Notes: generated by a model not told the origin, from the letters alone. Shown: positions 44,563-54,521, numbered from the stretch's first letter. The stretch: DNA of 64,000 nucleotides from Ruminiclostridium papyrosolvens C7 (GCF_000421965.1 NZ_ATAY01000063.1:124001-188000), one strand, 5' to 3'. Numbers and translations: made by a program.

Positions 44563-45405
44563 CTAGAATAACTCTGAAGCAAATAAAGCTATTTCACGCC
44601 TCACATCATTACGGCAATCATAATGGACATCGTGACCGGCATTATTGAAAATTATGCATTTTGAATTTTTGATTACTTTTACCGGCCATAAAATATCTGT
44701 TACCGGCACTATTTTATCCATATACGCGTTAATCATTAAAACAGGTATCTGAATTTTGGATAGCTCCTGATAAACTTCCTCATCTGTTTTCAGGTATGAA
44801 AGCGGTTTTCTGGGATTAACACGGACTTCATCAGCTGTCCTTTCAAGTTCCCATTCATATGCTTTTTCAGCTTTCCTTTCAAATTCTGCCTTCAGTTGTG
44901 GATTATCGGAAAATTTCTCCGCAAAGGAAAGAAAATATATTTTAGTTGCCTCAGCACGCTTTATCCTTGCTTCGGGATCATCTGCGGACATAATAGTTTT
45001 AAGTCTTCCGGGAGAAGTCTCCCCGCCTTTTCTGGAATGAGGTCCGCCCACCAAAGCCGCAAAGCCAACCAGAACTTCCGGATGCCTCAGCGCCAGATGC
45101 CAGCCTATACCTGCACCATGGGACTGTCCGGTATAAAGGAACTTTTCTATTCCCTTGCTTTTAGCAAATTCATAAACATCATCTGCCCAGATATTATACC
45201 ACTCACCGCCCAGATCCTCGGAAACAAGTGTTGATTTTCCATAACCTCTGATTTGGATCGTAAAAACATGGAAGCCTTCATCGGCCAGATCCATTGGCCA
45301 TCCTATTTCATCAGAATCAAAACCCATTTGGGAAGACAAAATATATTTATCTCCCGAACCATATTCGTTGTAGTAGAGAGTTGCACCATTGACCGTCTGA
45401 TACAT
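44563..45405 (-). CDS. Alpha/beta hydrolase
   Basis: This 280-residue soluble hydrolase has the nucleophile elbow GQSHGAG (Ser at about residue 98), an oxyanion region near the N-terminus (SQMGFDSDEIGW), an acid in AYMDKIVPVTD and a catalytic His in NNAGHDVHYDC. It is the first gene of the Opp operon, so it may act on the imported compound, for example by cleaving an ester. A broken paralogue fragment sits at 15607-15786 next to the AATase operon. No signal peptide is present. Confidence 0.88.
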   Translation of the reverse strand: MYQTVNGATLYYNEYGSGDKYILSSQMGFDSDEIGWPMDLADEGFHVFTIQIRGYGKSTLVSEDLGGEWYNIWADDVYEFAKSKGIEKFLYTGQSHGAGIGWHLALRHPEVLVGFAALVGGPHSRKGGETSPGRLKTIMSADDPEARIKRAEATKIYFLSFAEKFSDNPQLKAEFERKAEKAYEWELERTADEVRVNPRKPLSYLKTDEEVYQELSKIQIPVLMINAYMDKIVPVTDILWPVKVIKNSKCIIFNNAGHDVHYDCRNDVRREIALFASELF

Positions 45406-45786
45406 TTTTTCACACTCCTGAATGTCCTTTGTTTTTAATTAGTAGCATTTTAGACTTTAACAATTGAACTACCGCTGGTTTTATTCCATATTGACATTCG
45501 TCCGGCGCCATATTGTACAAATGTAATAGAATAAATTTTGTTATAGCGGTTTAGCAATTAGCAAAACTAGTTGCGTATTTTGCTTAATCGGTTTAGCTTG
45601 ATTGTAACACAAATAATTTGTTATGTAAATATATATTGCAGTAAATTTATAGACAAAATTTTTGATGGTTTGCCAACCCTATGTCACAAAAAATAGGAAA
45701 ATAAATAATAGATTTTTAACATTTTCCGTATCGAACTAATATGTGGGTTATATCTCCTTCTAAAGCACACCAGTGAGTTGTTACGT
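45406..45786 (-). promoter_or_regulatory. Control region of the Opp operon with two LacI-like operators
   Basis: The plus strand holds CGGTTTAGC twice, at 45547-45555 and 45589-45597, 42 bases apart. The second lies in the imperfect dyad GCTTAATCGGTTTAGC with a central CG pair, the pattern of LacI-family operators; the first lies in a related sequence. They lie 140-190 bases upstream of the hydrolase start, near AT-rich promoter-like sequence. The LacI gene at the end of this operon is the probable binder. The rest of the region shows no gene. Confidence 0.55.
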
Positions 45787-46170
45787 TTATAAAGTTATTT
45801 CAATTTGATTTCCTTCAAAGCCAACAATACAACTTTCGTAATAACCATCGCCTGTCATTCTTGGTTCACTAGCAACCTCAAATCCATCATTTTTTAATTT
45901 GTTAGTCAAGATATCAACCGTTTCCTTACTCCCAACACTAATGGCAATATGAATATAACCGGTCCGGTTTAAGTATTTATCTTTATCAGACATATTGGGT
46001 TTATTCATTATTTCTAACCTTGCCCCATCGTCAAAGGTCAAAAAGTATGACCTAAAATCCGTTTTCTTGTTATGGTATCCTTGATTTGATTTAGCATTGA
46101 AATATTTAATGAAAAAATCCTTCGCATTTTCTAAATCATTTACATATAATGCAACATGTTCAATCTTCAT
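45787..46170 (-). CDS. VOC (glyoxalase/bleomycin-resistance-like) family protein
   Basis: This 127-residue protein has a single vicinal-oxygen-chelate domain, with [20 protein letters not shown] at the start, [13 protein letters not shown] in the middle, and a [13 protein letters not shown] repeat half ending [12 protein letters not shown]. Metal-binding His and Glu residues (EHVA, LEIM, HIAI, IEIT) are retained. The ATG at 46170 has GGAGA upstream and is preferred to one seven codons earlier. It stands alone between the Opp operon and the dockerin protein. The substrate is unknown. Confidence 0.85.
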   Translation of the reverse strand: MKIEHVALYVNDLENAKDFFIKYFNAKSNQGYHNKKTDFRSYFLTFDDGARLEIMNKPNMSDKDKYLNRTGYIHIAISVGSKETVDILTNKLKNDGFEVASEPRMTGDGYYESCIVGFEGNQIEITL

Positions 46171-46257
46171 ATGAATTCTCCAAAAATTCAAATTTATGAG
46201 CTAAGTATCTCACCTATATCAAAATATTATCCTATTATTGGTAAATAGTAAAGAAAT

Positions 46258-46283
46258 AAGCACCTATCATTTGATAGATGCTT
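46258..46283 (-). terminator. Terminator after the dockerin protein gene
   Basis: GCACCTATCA (46260-46269) pairs with TGATAGATGC (46272-46281) with one mismatch, and T-rich tails are present on both sides. It follows the minus-strand dockerin gene ending at 46311. Confidence 0.65.
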
Positions 46284-46310
46284 TTATTGGTATTAACACT
46301 TTTATAATTT

Positions 46311-49166
46311 CTAAATACCGCTTAGCAGGTTTTTCTTTAGCAGGGCCAAATCAATTGCATCAATAACACCATCTTTATTCAGGTCACCCGCTTTGAGTTT
46401 GTCTTCTACAGGGAAATCATCGATTAAACCGAGAAGGTACTTTTTCATCATGGCATAGTCTGTTGCATCAACGCTACCATCTCCATTGACATCTCCTGTA
46501 AGTACAGGGGGTGTGACTCCACCTGTAAACCGAAACCAGTTAAGGTTAAATATGTATCCGCTGCCTCCGGTGAATTTAAGGTACAAATTGTGTATTCCAC
46601 TGGCACCGCTGACATTGCATGTAGCGTCAGCCCAGGTCTGCCATCCCCCTGTGGAGGTCACAGGACACGTTCCTACTAATGGCCCTGTAATACTGTCCAG
46701 CCTGATTTCAATATTTCCTCCGCTGGCACCACTGGCTACTCTGGCCTTAAAAGCCGTAACTCCGTTTCTGAAATCAAAATTGTTGTAAACTGTATAATCT
46801 CCATTTTCAATATATCCTACGTCCTGTCCGCCCTCGCTGCAGTTTTCAGTTTGAATTCCTGATTGTGAGGAGAAACTCTCAGCTTCAATTTGTGAAGCCG
46901 AACCGCTTACTCTCAGCGATGCATCCGATTCACCAATCTTAGCACCTAACGAATTTACTACAAATAATTTGTACGTCCCTGCTGTTTCAGGTGTTACAAT
47001 TGATGTAGCAGTTCCTGCTGCCTTGGTCATAGTTGGCCCCACAACAAAATTTGTTGTCCCGGCGGGAGCAAACCATACTGAATTTCCTGCATTACCGCTA
47101 CTTCTTATATCTAAATCAGCTCCACATTTTGTAGCACAGCTTGCAGGAAATACATAATCCTGAACCGGGAACAGATTATTTGGCAGAATGCTTCTGTATG
47201 TTTCCTGAACTCCAGCCTTCAAAGCTATATTGTACTGTGCTAAAGGCCATACATTATCCGGAACTGCAATAGGTGTATCAATTGTGCTGCTTGGAGGGTT
47301 TTTACCCATTTTGTTAACTGTTGCATAGGTTCTAAGTATTGTTAAGTCGTGTTTTTGACCGTAATCCTCACAGTTGATTGTATATGTTACCCCCGGACTA
47401 ATATCAAGTACATTGTCATTTTCAGTTATGTATGCACTTCCTTCATCGTTATGCAAACCATAAGTTGGTCCAGTTGAGTTATCAGGAATTCCCTTGACAT
47501 AATTCTCATTAATAGTAGTATAAGGCATTTGCCCGATTGTATATATTGCTCCGCTGTCATGGAGCCTGTTTAATGCATTATATACACGGTTATTATTTAT
47601 TACGTTGTCCTTACAGGTATTTGAGTCCAGGAAATTACACCAGCCCCACCCTAGTGTAATACCGTTATAGCCTGTGGTGTGAACCGTGTTATACGTTACT
47701 TTGAGCTTGTTTACAAAGAATGCCGTAACACCGGCGCATCCCCCGAATCCGGGAGCAGTGCTGCAGTCCCACAGCATATTATTGTTGATTACAACATTGG
47801 TGCAAATACCTTCTACCCCCGGTGCGTACTTCTGGTGTTCTCCGCCATCTCCCAAGTACACATGCTGTGGATGGCCTACTGTAATACCGCTTGACGTGAT
47901 GTCATAAATATAGTTACCGATAAGATTTGAATTTATAACATCGTTTACCATAGTAATTCCGTCGGCAGCACTGTGCTTTACTACATTGCCTGTAAAGTTA
48001 ATTGAATCACTGCTGCTTACGTTTATCATGCCTGGATATGTATCCAGAAGAGTGTATTTGGTGTCATGCCAATTACCATTATAATAAGCTATAAATCCGT
48101 CAGCACTCTGGCAAGTTGTTCTGCCGTAGGAGTCTCCGACTTTAATGAGGTTCCAGTCCGTATTTGCAAAGGTAATACCCTGGAAGGTAATATTCTTAAC
48201 TCTGTTTGTATTTGACTTCCCTGAGATGTCTATGAGCCTCTCTAAAACAGGAGCCTCAACATCAGCAGTAGTCATATTCTCACCTGAGCGTGGATAATAA
48301 TATAGGGTTTTTGTAGTCTTATCAAAATAGAATTGTCCCGGAGAATTTAAAAATTCAAATGCATTGTAAATTGTATGGGTACTGGTAGTGGTAAAAGCTG
48401 CACCCCAACCGGGCAGTTGCGCTATTGCTCCATATGGCTGCTGTAAAAGAAGTATTCTGGAAGTACCGGACGTAATAACATCCCTTGTACAAACAATATT
48501 TTCGTTCCAAGTTGAACCGTTTACTATCTCAAGGTCATCCTTATTGCTTGTGATTTCCGGTACATCGGACGCATTATACTTAACTCCGTCACTATTGCTG
48601 CCGCTTGTCCAAGCCCAGCTGGCCTGTCCTTTTGTAACAGTATAAGTCCCATATCCGCCTTGGGCTTTCACGGTTTTTTTGGTCATCTGAGCTCTCTTGT
48701 CATTTACAAAAAGGTATCTCAATTTGGTATTGCGGTTCAAGGTAGCCTTATATATATTTCCGTTATATTGAGTCCACCCTGTAACCTTTGTTGCACCGTT
48801 TAAAACAGGTATTTCACCCTGATATGCCTGGTATAATATCCTGAATCCGTTTGTCCCTGAATCTTCCGGGCCAAAAGTAATGGTACTGGTTAAACGATAG
48901 TCTCCTCCTCTTAAATAAACATAAATGTCACCGGTCATATTTTGGTTTATAGTACGTACTACATCCCTGGCCTTCGTTATTGTCTGAAAAGGTGCATCAA
49001 TGGTTCCGGAGTTACTGTCACTTCCGGTAGGAGATACATAATAGACCGCCTGCGTTGCAGCAGAAACAACCATTGGAGACACTGTCAAAGTTAAGATACT
49101 GCATAAGACAATTACAATAGAAAGAGTTAATGATATAAACCTTTTTGTCGCCTTATTTTTTAGCAT
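46311..49166 (-). CDS. Cellulosomal right-handed beta-helix protein with CBM6 and dockerin
   Basis: This 951-residue secreted cellulosome component has a signal peptide at about 1-37. A pectate-lyase-like right-handed beta-helix domain spans about 40-660 (SPTGSDSNSGTIDAPFQTI and a run of NVVINNN, VTYNTVHTTGY, VINNNRVYNAL coils), and a small linker domain spans 660-755. A CBM6-type carbohydrate-binding module covers about 758-880 (QIEAESFSSQSGIQ, GYIENGDYTVYNNFDF). A type I dockerin forms the last 60 residues (DVNGDGSVDATDYAMMKKYLL and DLNKDGVIDAIDLALLKKNLL), with two calcium loops. It probably acts on pectin or hemicellulose side chains and is held by scaffoldin cohesins. It has a structured leader upstream. 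Confidence 0.93.
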   Translation of the reverse strand: MLKNKATKRFISLTLSIVIVLCSILTLTVSPMVVSAATQAVYYVSPTGSDSNSGTIDAPFQTITKARDVVRTINQNMTGDIYVYLRGGDYRLTSTITFGPEDSGTNGFRILYQAYQGEIPVLNGATKVTGWTQYNGNIYKATLNRNTKLRYLFVNDKRAQMTKKTVKAQGGYGTYTVTKGQASWAWTSGSNSDGVKYNASDVPEITSNKDDLEIVNGSTWNENIVCTRDVITSGTSRILLLQQPYGAIAQLPGWGAAFTTTSTHTIYNAFEFLNSPGQFYFDKTTKTLYYYPRSGENMTTADVEAPVLERLIDISGKSNTNRVKNITFQGITFANTDWNLIKVGDSYGRTTCQSADGFIAYYNGNWHDTKYTLLDTYPGMINVSSSDSINFTGNVVKHSAADGITMVNDVINSNLIGNYIYDITSSGITVGHPQHVYLGDGGEHQKYAPGVEGICTNVVINNNMLWDCSTAPGFGGCAGVTAFFVNKLKVTYNTVHTTGYNGITLGWGWCNFLDSNTCKDNVINNNRVYNALNRLHDSGAIYTIGQMPYTTINENYVKGIPDNSTGPTYGLHNDEGSAYITENDNVLDISPGVTYTINCEDYGQKHDLTILRTYATVNKMGKNPPSSTIDTPIAVPDNVWPLAQYNIALKAGVQETYRSILPNNLFPVQDYVFPASCATKCGADLDIRSSGNAGNSVWFAPAGTTNFVVGPTMTKAAGTATSIVTPETAGTYKLFVVNSLGAKIGESDASLRVSGSASQIEAESFSSQSGIQTENCSEGGQDVGYIENGDYTVYNNFDFRNGVTAFKARVASGASGGNIEIRLDSITGPLVGTCPVTSTGGWQTWADATCNVSGASGIHNLYLKFTGGSGYIFNLNWFRFTGGVTPPVLTGDVNGDGSVDATDYAMMKKYLLGLIDDFPVEDKLKAGDLNKDGVIDAIDLALLKKNLLSGI

Positions 49167-49230
49167 ACTTTTCCTCCTTATTTTAATTTACATTAAGATA
49201 GTTTTGAAATAATGCACAACAGAATTTTTT

Positions 49231-49320
49231 AAATAAAAGCCTATGATAACCCATACATTGGCCCGATACTTGCACGGTGAAATTTTCCAAATAACATATA
49301 TGTATTGATTATCTATAGGC
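49231..49320 (-). ncRNA. Structured leader upstream of the dockerin gene, attenuator-like
   Basis: In minus-strand RNA, GCCTATAGATAA at the 5' side pairs with TTATCATAGGC (one bulge) at the 3' side, enclosing a second stem ATACAT/ATGTAT and smaller inner pairings, and the outer stem is followed by TTTTATTT. The element spans about 90 bases and ends 65 bases before the dockerin start codon. It has the form of a terminator inside a leader, suggesting attenuation or a structured RNA. I do not match it to a known riboswitch. The rest of 49167-49519 shows no gene. Confidence 0.4.
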
Positions 49321-49519
49321 AAATGTAAAGAATAGGAGTAAAATGAAAAGAAAATGATTAGTAAATCTGTTTTTTATTATAGAATGTAAACTGTTTCCAA
49401 ATCAATATAAATCCTTTTGACATTGGTATATTAATTTTGTAATTATTTGTTATAGGACGAAAAAAATAAATAAATTATATTATTTTTAAGAATTTGTTCA
49501 CTTTTTTTTACCAACTTAT

Positions 49520-49567
49520 AAAAGGCATCTCAAGAGTTCATGAAGGAACATCCTTGAAATGCCTTTT
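49520..49567 (-). terminator. Terminator after the AIM24-family gene
   Basis: AAAGGCAT and ATGCCTTT form the base of a long stem with inner CAAG/CTTG and GTTC/GAAC pairs. T-rich tails are present on both strands. It lies just past the stop codon at 49584 of the minus-strand gene. Confidence 0.75.
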
Positions 49568-49583
49568 ATTTTATGTTTAAAGC

Positions 49584-50354
49584 TTAAAACTTATTATCTC
49601 CTCCAAAGAGACCTCCCAGAATTCCGCCTCCAATGCCTGCAATACCTGACTGCTGGTCACGATGGCGAGCTCCTGCGGATGAAAGTCTGTCTGATAATCT
49701 GGCAAGAGGTAGGCTTTGCAAGAATACAATGCCGGGGCCTGTCAGCTTTGCAAGGAATAGTCCCTCTCCGCCGAAAAGTGCATTTTTAAAGCCTCCAACA
49801 GTTTGGATATCATAGTCTACACTTGGCGAAAAAGCCACCAGACATCCTGTGTCAACTCTCAGAGTTTCGCCGGGAAGCAGATTTTTCTGAATAATTGTTC
49901 CCCCTGAATGGACGAAAGCCATACCATCGCCAACCAATCTTTGAAGAATAAAGCCCTCTCCTCCAAAGAAGCCTGCACCAAGCTTTCTGGTAAAAGCTAT
50001 CTCAATGTCCACTCCGCTGGCAGCACACAAGAAGGAGTCTTTTTGACACAGAAAATTGCCCCCCAGCCTTGTTAAATCCAACGGTATTATCTTACCGGGG
50101 TAAGGTGCTGAAAATGCAACGTGCTGTTTTGATGCGCCCCCGTTATAAAAAGTAGTGATAAAGAAGCTTTCTCCCGTAAGCATTCTCTTGAATCCCTTAA
50201 AAGCTCCGCCATCTGTGGATGTCTGCATCATAATGCCATCTTCCATATACATCATTGCACCGGCTTCGGCCCTAACACCTTCAGATGGGTCCAATTCTAT
50301 CTCCACAATCTGCATATCGTCCCCATAAATTTTATAATCAATAACGTCTGCCAT
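49584..50354 (-). CDS. AIM24 / TIGR00266 family protein
   Basis: This 256-residue cytoplasmic protein of the TIGR00266 (AIM24) family has a beta-rich fold. Family features include [31 protein letters not shown] near the start, several Gly/Phe-rich strands ([32 protein letters not shown]) and a Gly-rich tail ([16 protein letters not shown]). Function is not established. The ATG at 50354 has GGGAGGT upstream; an earlier in-frame ATG is less likely. It is followed by its own terminator. Confidence 0.85.
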   Translation of the reverse strand: MADVIDYKIYGDDMQIVEIELDPSEGVRAEAGAMMYMEDGIMMQTSTDGGAFKGFKRMLTGESFFITTFYNGGASKQHVAFSAPYPGKIIPLDLTRLGGNFLCQKDSFLCAASGVDIEIAFTRKLGAGFFGGEGFILQRLVGDGMAFVHSGGTIIQKNLLPGETLRVDTGCLVAFSPSVDYDIQTVGGFKNALFGGEGLFLAKLTGPGIVFLQSLPLARLSDRLSSAGARHRDQQSGIAGIGGGILGGLFGGDNKF

Positions 50355-50415
50355 ATTAACCTCCCAAATTTTTAATACTTTATTTAGATACAATATAATA
50401 CGTTTTAAATAAATA

Positions 50416-51432
50416 TTAGTCTGCTCTTTTTACCCACCGTGAGTAAGGAACTGAATATTTTGCCGCCAGTAGTATTGCCTCCGTCATGCTCACCTCACTG
50501 GCAACCCCCTTCCCTGCAATATCATAGGCAGTTCCATGATCAACGGATGTACGTAGAAACGGAAGTCCTAAGGTAATTGCAATAGTTCTTTCAAAGTCCA
50601 ATGTTTTTGTAGCTATATGTCCCTGGTCGTGATAGAGGGACAATACTGAATTATATCTGCCTATTAATGCGAGATGGAATACCGAGTCAGGGCCTACAGG
50701 GCCTTCCACATCAAACCCGCGTCTTTTTGCCTCCTGAATTGCAGGAGTAATGTTTTCCAATTCTTCTGATCCGAAAAGACCGTTGTCACCACTATGGGGA
50801 TTTAATCCGGCCACAGCCATTATACCCTCTGTTATTCCAAGGCTTTGCAAGGCTTGGGTGCATCTTTCCACGTAATCCAGTAATCTTTCCTTAGTTACCA
50901 TATCGCAAGCCTTCCTCAGAGATACATGTCGGGTAAGGAAAAATACTCTCATTCCTCTGACTTCGAACATAGTAAGGGGGTCTTTGGTGTCTGTCAATCC
51001 GGCAAGTATTTCCGTATGACCGATAAACTCTATTCCAGCCGCTTTTAGTGTAGGCTTGTTTATAGGGGTTGTTGCTATTGCAGAAAGTTTTCCTTCCGTA
51101 GCAAGCTCCACACTCTTTTTTATGTACTCGAAGGAAGCCCGGCCATTTTCTGCCTGAACCTTACCGTACTCCAGAGAATCAGGATTTATTATTTTTAAAT
51201 CCACTACGTTTATAGTCCTTTTGTCTGAATTTATCATGTCCATACCTGTTACTGTGTTAACATTGGTTTTTATGCCGCATATCCGGGCTGCCTTTTCAAT
51301 AACTCCGGCATCACCTATTACCAAAGGATTACATACTTTGTATATTTCATCATTAGCCAGAGCTTTTACTATTATCTCGGGACCTATTCCTGCGGGGTCT
51401 CCCATTGGAATCCCGATTACGGGTTTAAACAT
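50416..51432 (-). CDS. pdxA: PdxA-family 4-hydroxythreonine-4-phosphate dehydrogenase
   Basis: This 338-residue NAD-dependent dehydrogenase of the PdxA family shows [14 protein letters not shown] at the start, [33 protein letters not shown], and metal-site residues in [17 protein letters not shown] and [13 protein letters not shown]. It either makes the vitamin B6 precursor or, as many clostridial paralogues (PdxA2), acts in sugar-acid degradation. No other pdx or DUF1537 kinase gene is adjacent, so the role is open. AGGAGG precedes the ATG. It is divergent from the first GntR-ABC module. Confidence 0.9.
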   Translation of the reverse strand: MFKPVIGIPMGDPAGIGPEIIVKALANDEIYKVCNPLVIGDAGVIEKAARICGIKTNVNTVTGMDMINSDKRTINVVDLKIINPDSLEYGKVQAENGRASFEYIKKSVELATEGKLSAIATTPINKPTLKAAGIEFIGHTEILAGLTDTKDPLTMFEVRGMRVFFLTRHVSLRKACDMVTKERLLDYVERCTQALQSLGITEGIMAVAGLNPHSGDNGLFGSEELENITPAIQEAKRRGFDVEGPVGPDSVFHLALIGRYNSVLSLYHDQGHIATKTLDFERTIAITLGLPFLRTSVDHGTAYDIAGKGVASEVSMTEAILLAAKYSVPYSRWVKRAD

Positions 51433-51504
51433 TTTATCCCCTCCTGTTAATACTATTATAATATATCTGTTTATATCCGAGGAATATGTCTATTCTAAAA
51501 ATTG

Positions 51505-51557
51505 TTGACATTTTATTCAACTGGTAATAATATAATACTGTACTAAGTGTACTATTA
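51505..51557 (+). promoter_or_regulatory. Promoter and GntR operator of the first ABC module
   Basis: TTGACA (51505-51510) and TAATAT (51528-51533) are spaced by 17 bases. Overlapping the -10 and start region is an imperfect dyad at 51533-51557 (TAATACTGTAC...GTACTATTA arms), consistent with repression by the adjacent GntR regulator. Confidence 0.65.
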
Positions 51558-51587
51558 TCGTTAATACAGTTTTACAAGGAGGTGCTT

Positions 51588-51968
51588 ATGATACAATTGG
51601 ATTTTAAAGACCCCAGACCCATTTATGAACAAATAAAAGATAAAATAAAGGAGCTGGTTATAACCGGGGCAGTTGAAACTGACGACAGAATTCCGTCTGT
51701 AAGAGAGCTTGCTCAAACTCTTACCATAAACCCCAATACTATTCAGAAAGCATATAAAGACCTCGAAGCTGAGGGAATAATTTACTCGGTTAAAGGCAAG
51801 GGTAATTTTATAGCCCCATTGGATAAAAGCTCTGTAGACCCCAGACGAAAAGAGCTTTTGCTCAGTATTCAGAAAACGGTGGAAGAATTGATTTTTCTTC
51901 ATACACCCCAGCAGGTAGTAATCGAAGTAATTCAGAACACATATAGTAAAAAGGAGGCATCCCAATGA
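51588..51968 (+). CDS. GntR-family regulator, YtrA type
   Basis: This 126-residue regulator has an N-terminal GntR winged helix (DPRPIYEQIKDKIKELV, DDRIPSVRELAQTLTINPNTIQKAYKDLEAEG) and only a short helical C-terminus, typical of the YtrA subfamily that controls ABC exporters in response to cell-wall antibiotics. The ATG at 51588 follows an AAGGAGG site. Its stop overlaps the ATPase start by four bases (ATGA). It likely represses the module through the dyad at 51533-51557. Confidence 0.92.
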   Translation: MIQLDFKDPRPIYEQIKDKIKELVITGAVETDDRIPSVRELAQTLTINPNTIQKAYKDLEAEGIIYSVKGKGNFIAPLDKSSVDPRRKELLLSIQKTVEELIFLHTPQQVVIEVIQNTYSKKEASQ

Positions 51969-52864
51969 TTCATGTTAAATCTTTGAGCAAATCCTACGGG
52001 GACTTTAAAGCGCTTGACTCTCTTGATATTCACATAAAAGAGGGTTCAGTATATGGGCTTTTGGGACCTAACGGTTCAGGTAAGACTACACTGATAAAGC
52101 ATTTGACCGGTATTTATAAAAACGAGTCAGGCTCTATAGCCATAGATGGTAAATCCGTCTTTGATAATCCCGAAACAAAATCCAAAATAGTTTATATATC
52201 CGACGATCTTTTTTTCTTTTCTCAGTACAGTATAAAGGAAATGGCTTCTTTCTATGCCAGTATGTATCCCGGGTGGAGCTGGGAGAGGTTTAATACTCTA
52301 AAGCAGGTATTTCCAATTGACATAAAGCGTAGAGTCGTAAAGCTTTCAAAAGGTATGCAGAAACAGGTAGCTTTCTGGCTTGGAATTTCAGCAAAGCCAA
52401 AAGTGATGATACTGGATGAACCTGTTGACGGACTTGACCCGGTTATGAGAAAAAAAGTATGGAATCTGATACTTCAGGATGTTGCTGAATACGGAACAAC
52501 GGTTCTGGTATCTTCCCATAACCTGCGTGAGCTGGAAGACATTTGTGATCATGTTGGTATCCTATATCAGGGTAAAATGATGGTTGAGCGTGAACTTGAT
52601 AATATGAAATCAGATATTCACAAGCTTCAGCTTGCATATTCGGGCAATACACCGGATAATTTATTCAAGGATGGAGAGGTATTACACCGTACCCAAAACG
52701 GAAGCGTGCTGCAATTAATTGTCAGGGGTAACAAGGATGCGATAATATCCCATGTCAAGTCAACAAACCCTGTTGTAATGGATATTCTGCCGCTTTCCCT
52801 TGAGGAAATTTTCATTTATGAATTAGGGGGTAAAGGTTATGAAATCGAAAACATCCTTATTTAA
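51965..52864 (+). CDS. ABC transporter ATP-binding protein
   Basis: This 299-residue ATPase has Walker A GPNGSGKTT, a signature-like LSKGMQKQ and Walker B VMILDEP, followed by the switch His in VSSHNLRELED. It lies between the YtrA-type regulator and a membrane protein with overlapping ends on both sides, so the three form one complex and operon. The family exports or detoxifies cell-wall-active compounds, but no substrate can be read here. Confidence 0.93.
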   Translation: MIHVKSLSKSYGDFKALDSLDIHIKEGSVYGLLGPNGSGKTTLIKHLTGIYKNESGSIAIDGKSVFDNPETKSKIVYISDDLFFFSQYSIKEMASFYASMYPGWSWERFNTLKQVFPIDIKRRVVKLSKGMQKQVAFWLGISAKPKVMILDEPVDGLDPVMRKKVWNLILQDVAEYGTTVLVSSHNLRELEDICDHVGILYQGKMMVERELDNMKSDIHKLQLAYSGNTPDNLFKDGEVLHRTQNGSVLQLIVRGNKDAIISHVKSTNPVVMDILPLSLEEIFIYELGGKGYEIENILI

Positions 52865-54521
52865 GAAAGGCTTAATTTTAAGCGATCTGAAACGCTATTG
52901 GTGGGTCAGTGTAATTTTTTCAATAGGACTTATCCTGACTATGCCTCTGGCACATTACATGCAGAAATTTAATCTAAATACTGACAATTCCAATATTAAG
53001 TTTATTAAAGAGTTTATAGCTCGTGAACTGAACTTCCATAGCGGAGTAAGCCTGTTGTTTCCAGCTGTTATTCCTGTTATTATCGCAGTTTTAGCCTACA
53101 GGTATATTCAAAAAGGTCGTCAAGCTTCTTTGTACCACAGTCTTCCCGTTACTAGAGCAGAACTGTATTTTAGCAGCTTTGTTTCAACACTGATATTGTA
53201 TGTTGTGCCTTTATTGATAAATGTTTTTGTTATGGGCTTGCTGAACTCCTTTAGCTTTTTATCTGATTTTTATACAATGGGACTTATTTTCAAATGGTTT
53301 GGGCTATCCCTTTTATATGGAATTTTGTTTATGTCCATGACAATTTTTGTTGGCATGTTTACAGGAAGCTCCGTTGCCCAGATAGTATTTGTTTATATTT
53401 TAAATTTACTTCCTTTATTTTTCTTTGAGACTATAAGAGCAAATCTATCTTCGTTGCTATATGGTTTTGCAACTTATTCGAATACAGGTTTTTATCGCAA
53501 ATTGCCTATGACTATGCTCTTTAGCAACAGCATAGAACTTACACCTCGGATGGTGGTTGGTTATATAGTTTTATCAGTGCTGCTTCTGGCGGGAGGTCTT
53601 GTTGCATTCAAACTAAGACGACCTGAAACCGCCGGTGATATCATAACCTTTAAGCCCATACGTCCCGTGTTTATATACGGTGTTACAGTATGTGCAACAC
53701 TAGTCGGCGGAGCTTATTTCTTAGCTATAAGCAGAGCCTCCGTCCCCTTTGCAATATTCGGATATTTCCTATGTGCATTAATCGGCTATGTAGTAGTTCA
53801 AATGGTAACAAATAAAACCTTTAAAGTACTTAATACCTACAAGGGTTATCTGGGATACGCACTGGTATTAATAATTATGCTGTTAGGTGTCAAGTTTGAT
53901 ATTTTCGGATATGTAAACAAAGTGCCTGCTGCTGATGAGGTTGCAAACGTTTACATGGGATACAACCTCTACTGGTGGGAAAACCAAGACAATGAAAAAT
54001 ATCTAAGTCCTTCACATGACAATACTACCATTTATAAAGAAACTGCAAATATCAAAAACATCACTGAGCTTCATAAGATGATTCTGGGAAACAGGAGTAA
54101 GGAAGGTTTTCCCACCTACATTGCCTACACCCTTAAAAACGGTAAAAAAATCGTCAGGTATTATAATCTGGATACTAACCTGTATGCTTCTGCACTAGGT
54201 CCCATATATGAAAGTAAGGAATACAAAAACGGAAGGTTCCCGGTACTGCATCAGGAAGCAGATGATATTAAGTATATACAAGTACACGATAATGCAAATA
54301 ATAAACAACCTATTGTCATTTCTGATAAGGAAAAACTTAAAAGCTTTATTACTGAAATCCGGAAGGATATTAGCGGTTTTAACTATGAACAGCTTGCGTC
54401 CTCTACTGAAGATAAACTCTGGATAGAAATTAGTGACAACAATGACATGATTATTTCATATGGAGTAAATTCAAACTATATTAACACATTGAACTGGTTT
54501 AGTAATAACAACAATCAGTAA
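52839..54521 (+). CDS. ABC-2-type permease with extended C-terminal domain
   Basis: This 560-residue membrane protein has two sets of transmembrane helices (about residues 15-270 and 285-365), with the ABC-2/YtrF-like pattern of paired helices and a loop KGRQASLYHSLPVTRAELYFS. About 190 C-terminal residues form a soluble extracytoplasmic domain with KKIVRYYNL and DDIKYIQVHDNANN strands. The start overlaps the ATPase gene by 26 bases and GGGG lies just upstream. It is the export channel for the adjacent ATPase. Confidence 0.85.
   Translation: MKSKTSLFKKGLILSDLKRYWWVSVIFSIGLILTMPLAHYMQKFNLNTDNSNIKFIKEFIARELNFHSGVSLLFPAVIPVIIAVLAYRYIQKGRQASLYHSLPVTRAELYFSSFVSTLILYVVPLLINVFVMGLLNSFSFLSDFYTMGLIFKWFGLSLLYGILFMSMTIFVGMFTGSSVAQIVFVYILNLLPLFFFETIRANLSSLLYGFATYSNTGFYRKLPMTMLFSNSIELTPRMVVGYIVLSVLLLAGGLVAFKLRRPETAGDIITFKPIRPVFIYGVTVCATLVGGAYFLAISRASVPFAIFGYFLCALIGYVVVQMVTNKTFKVLNTYKGYLGYALVLIIMLLGVKFDIFGYVNKVPAADEVANVYMGYNLYWWENQDNEKYLSPSHDNTTIYKETANIKNITELHKMILGNRSKEGFPTYIAYTLKNGKKIVRYYNLDTNLYASALGPIYESKEYKNGRFPVLHQEADDIKYIQVHDNANNKQPIVISDKEKLKSFITEIRKDISGFNYEQLASSTEDKLWIEISDNNDMIISYGVNSNYINTLNWFSNNNNQ

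Noticed and set aside
45253-45438. Short plus-strand ORF at the hydrolase 5' end
   Set aside because: It overlaps the hydrolase gene antisense and has no ribosome binding site or recognised domain.
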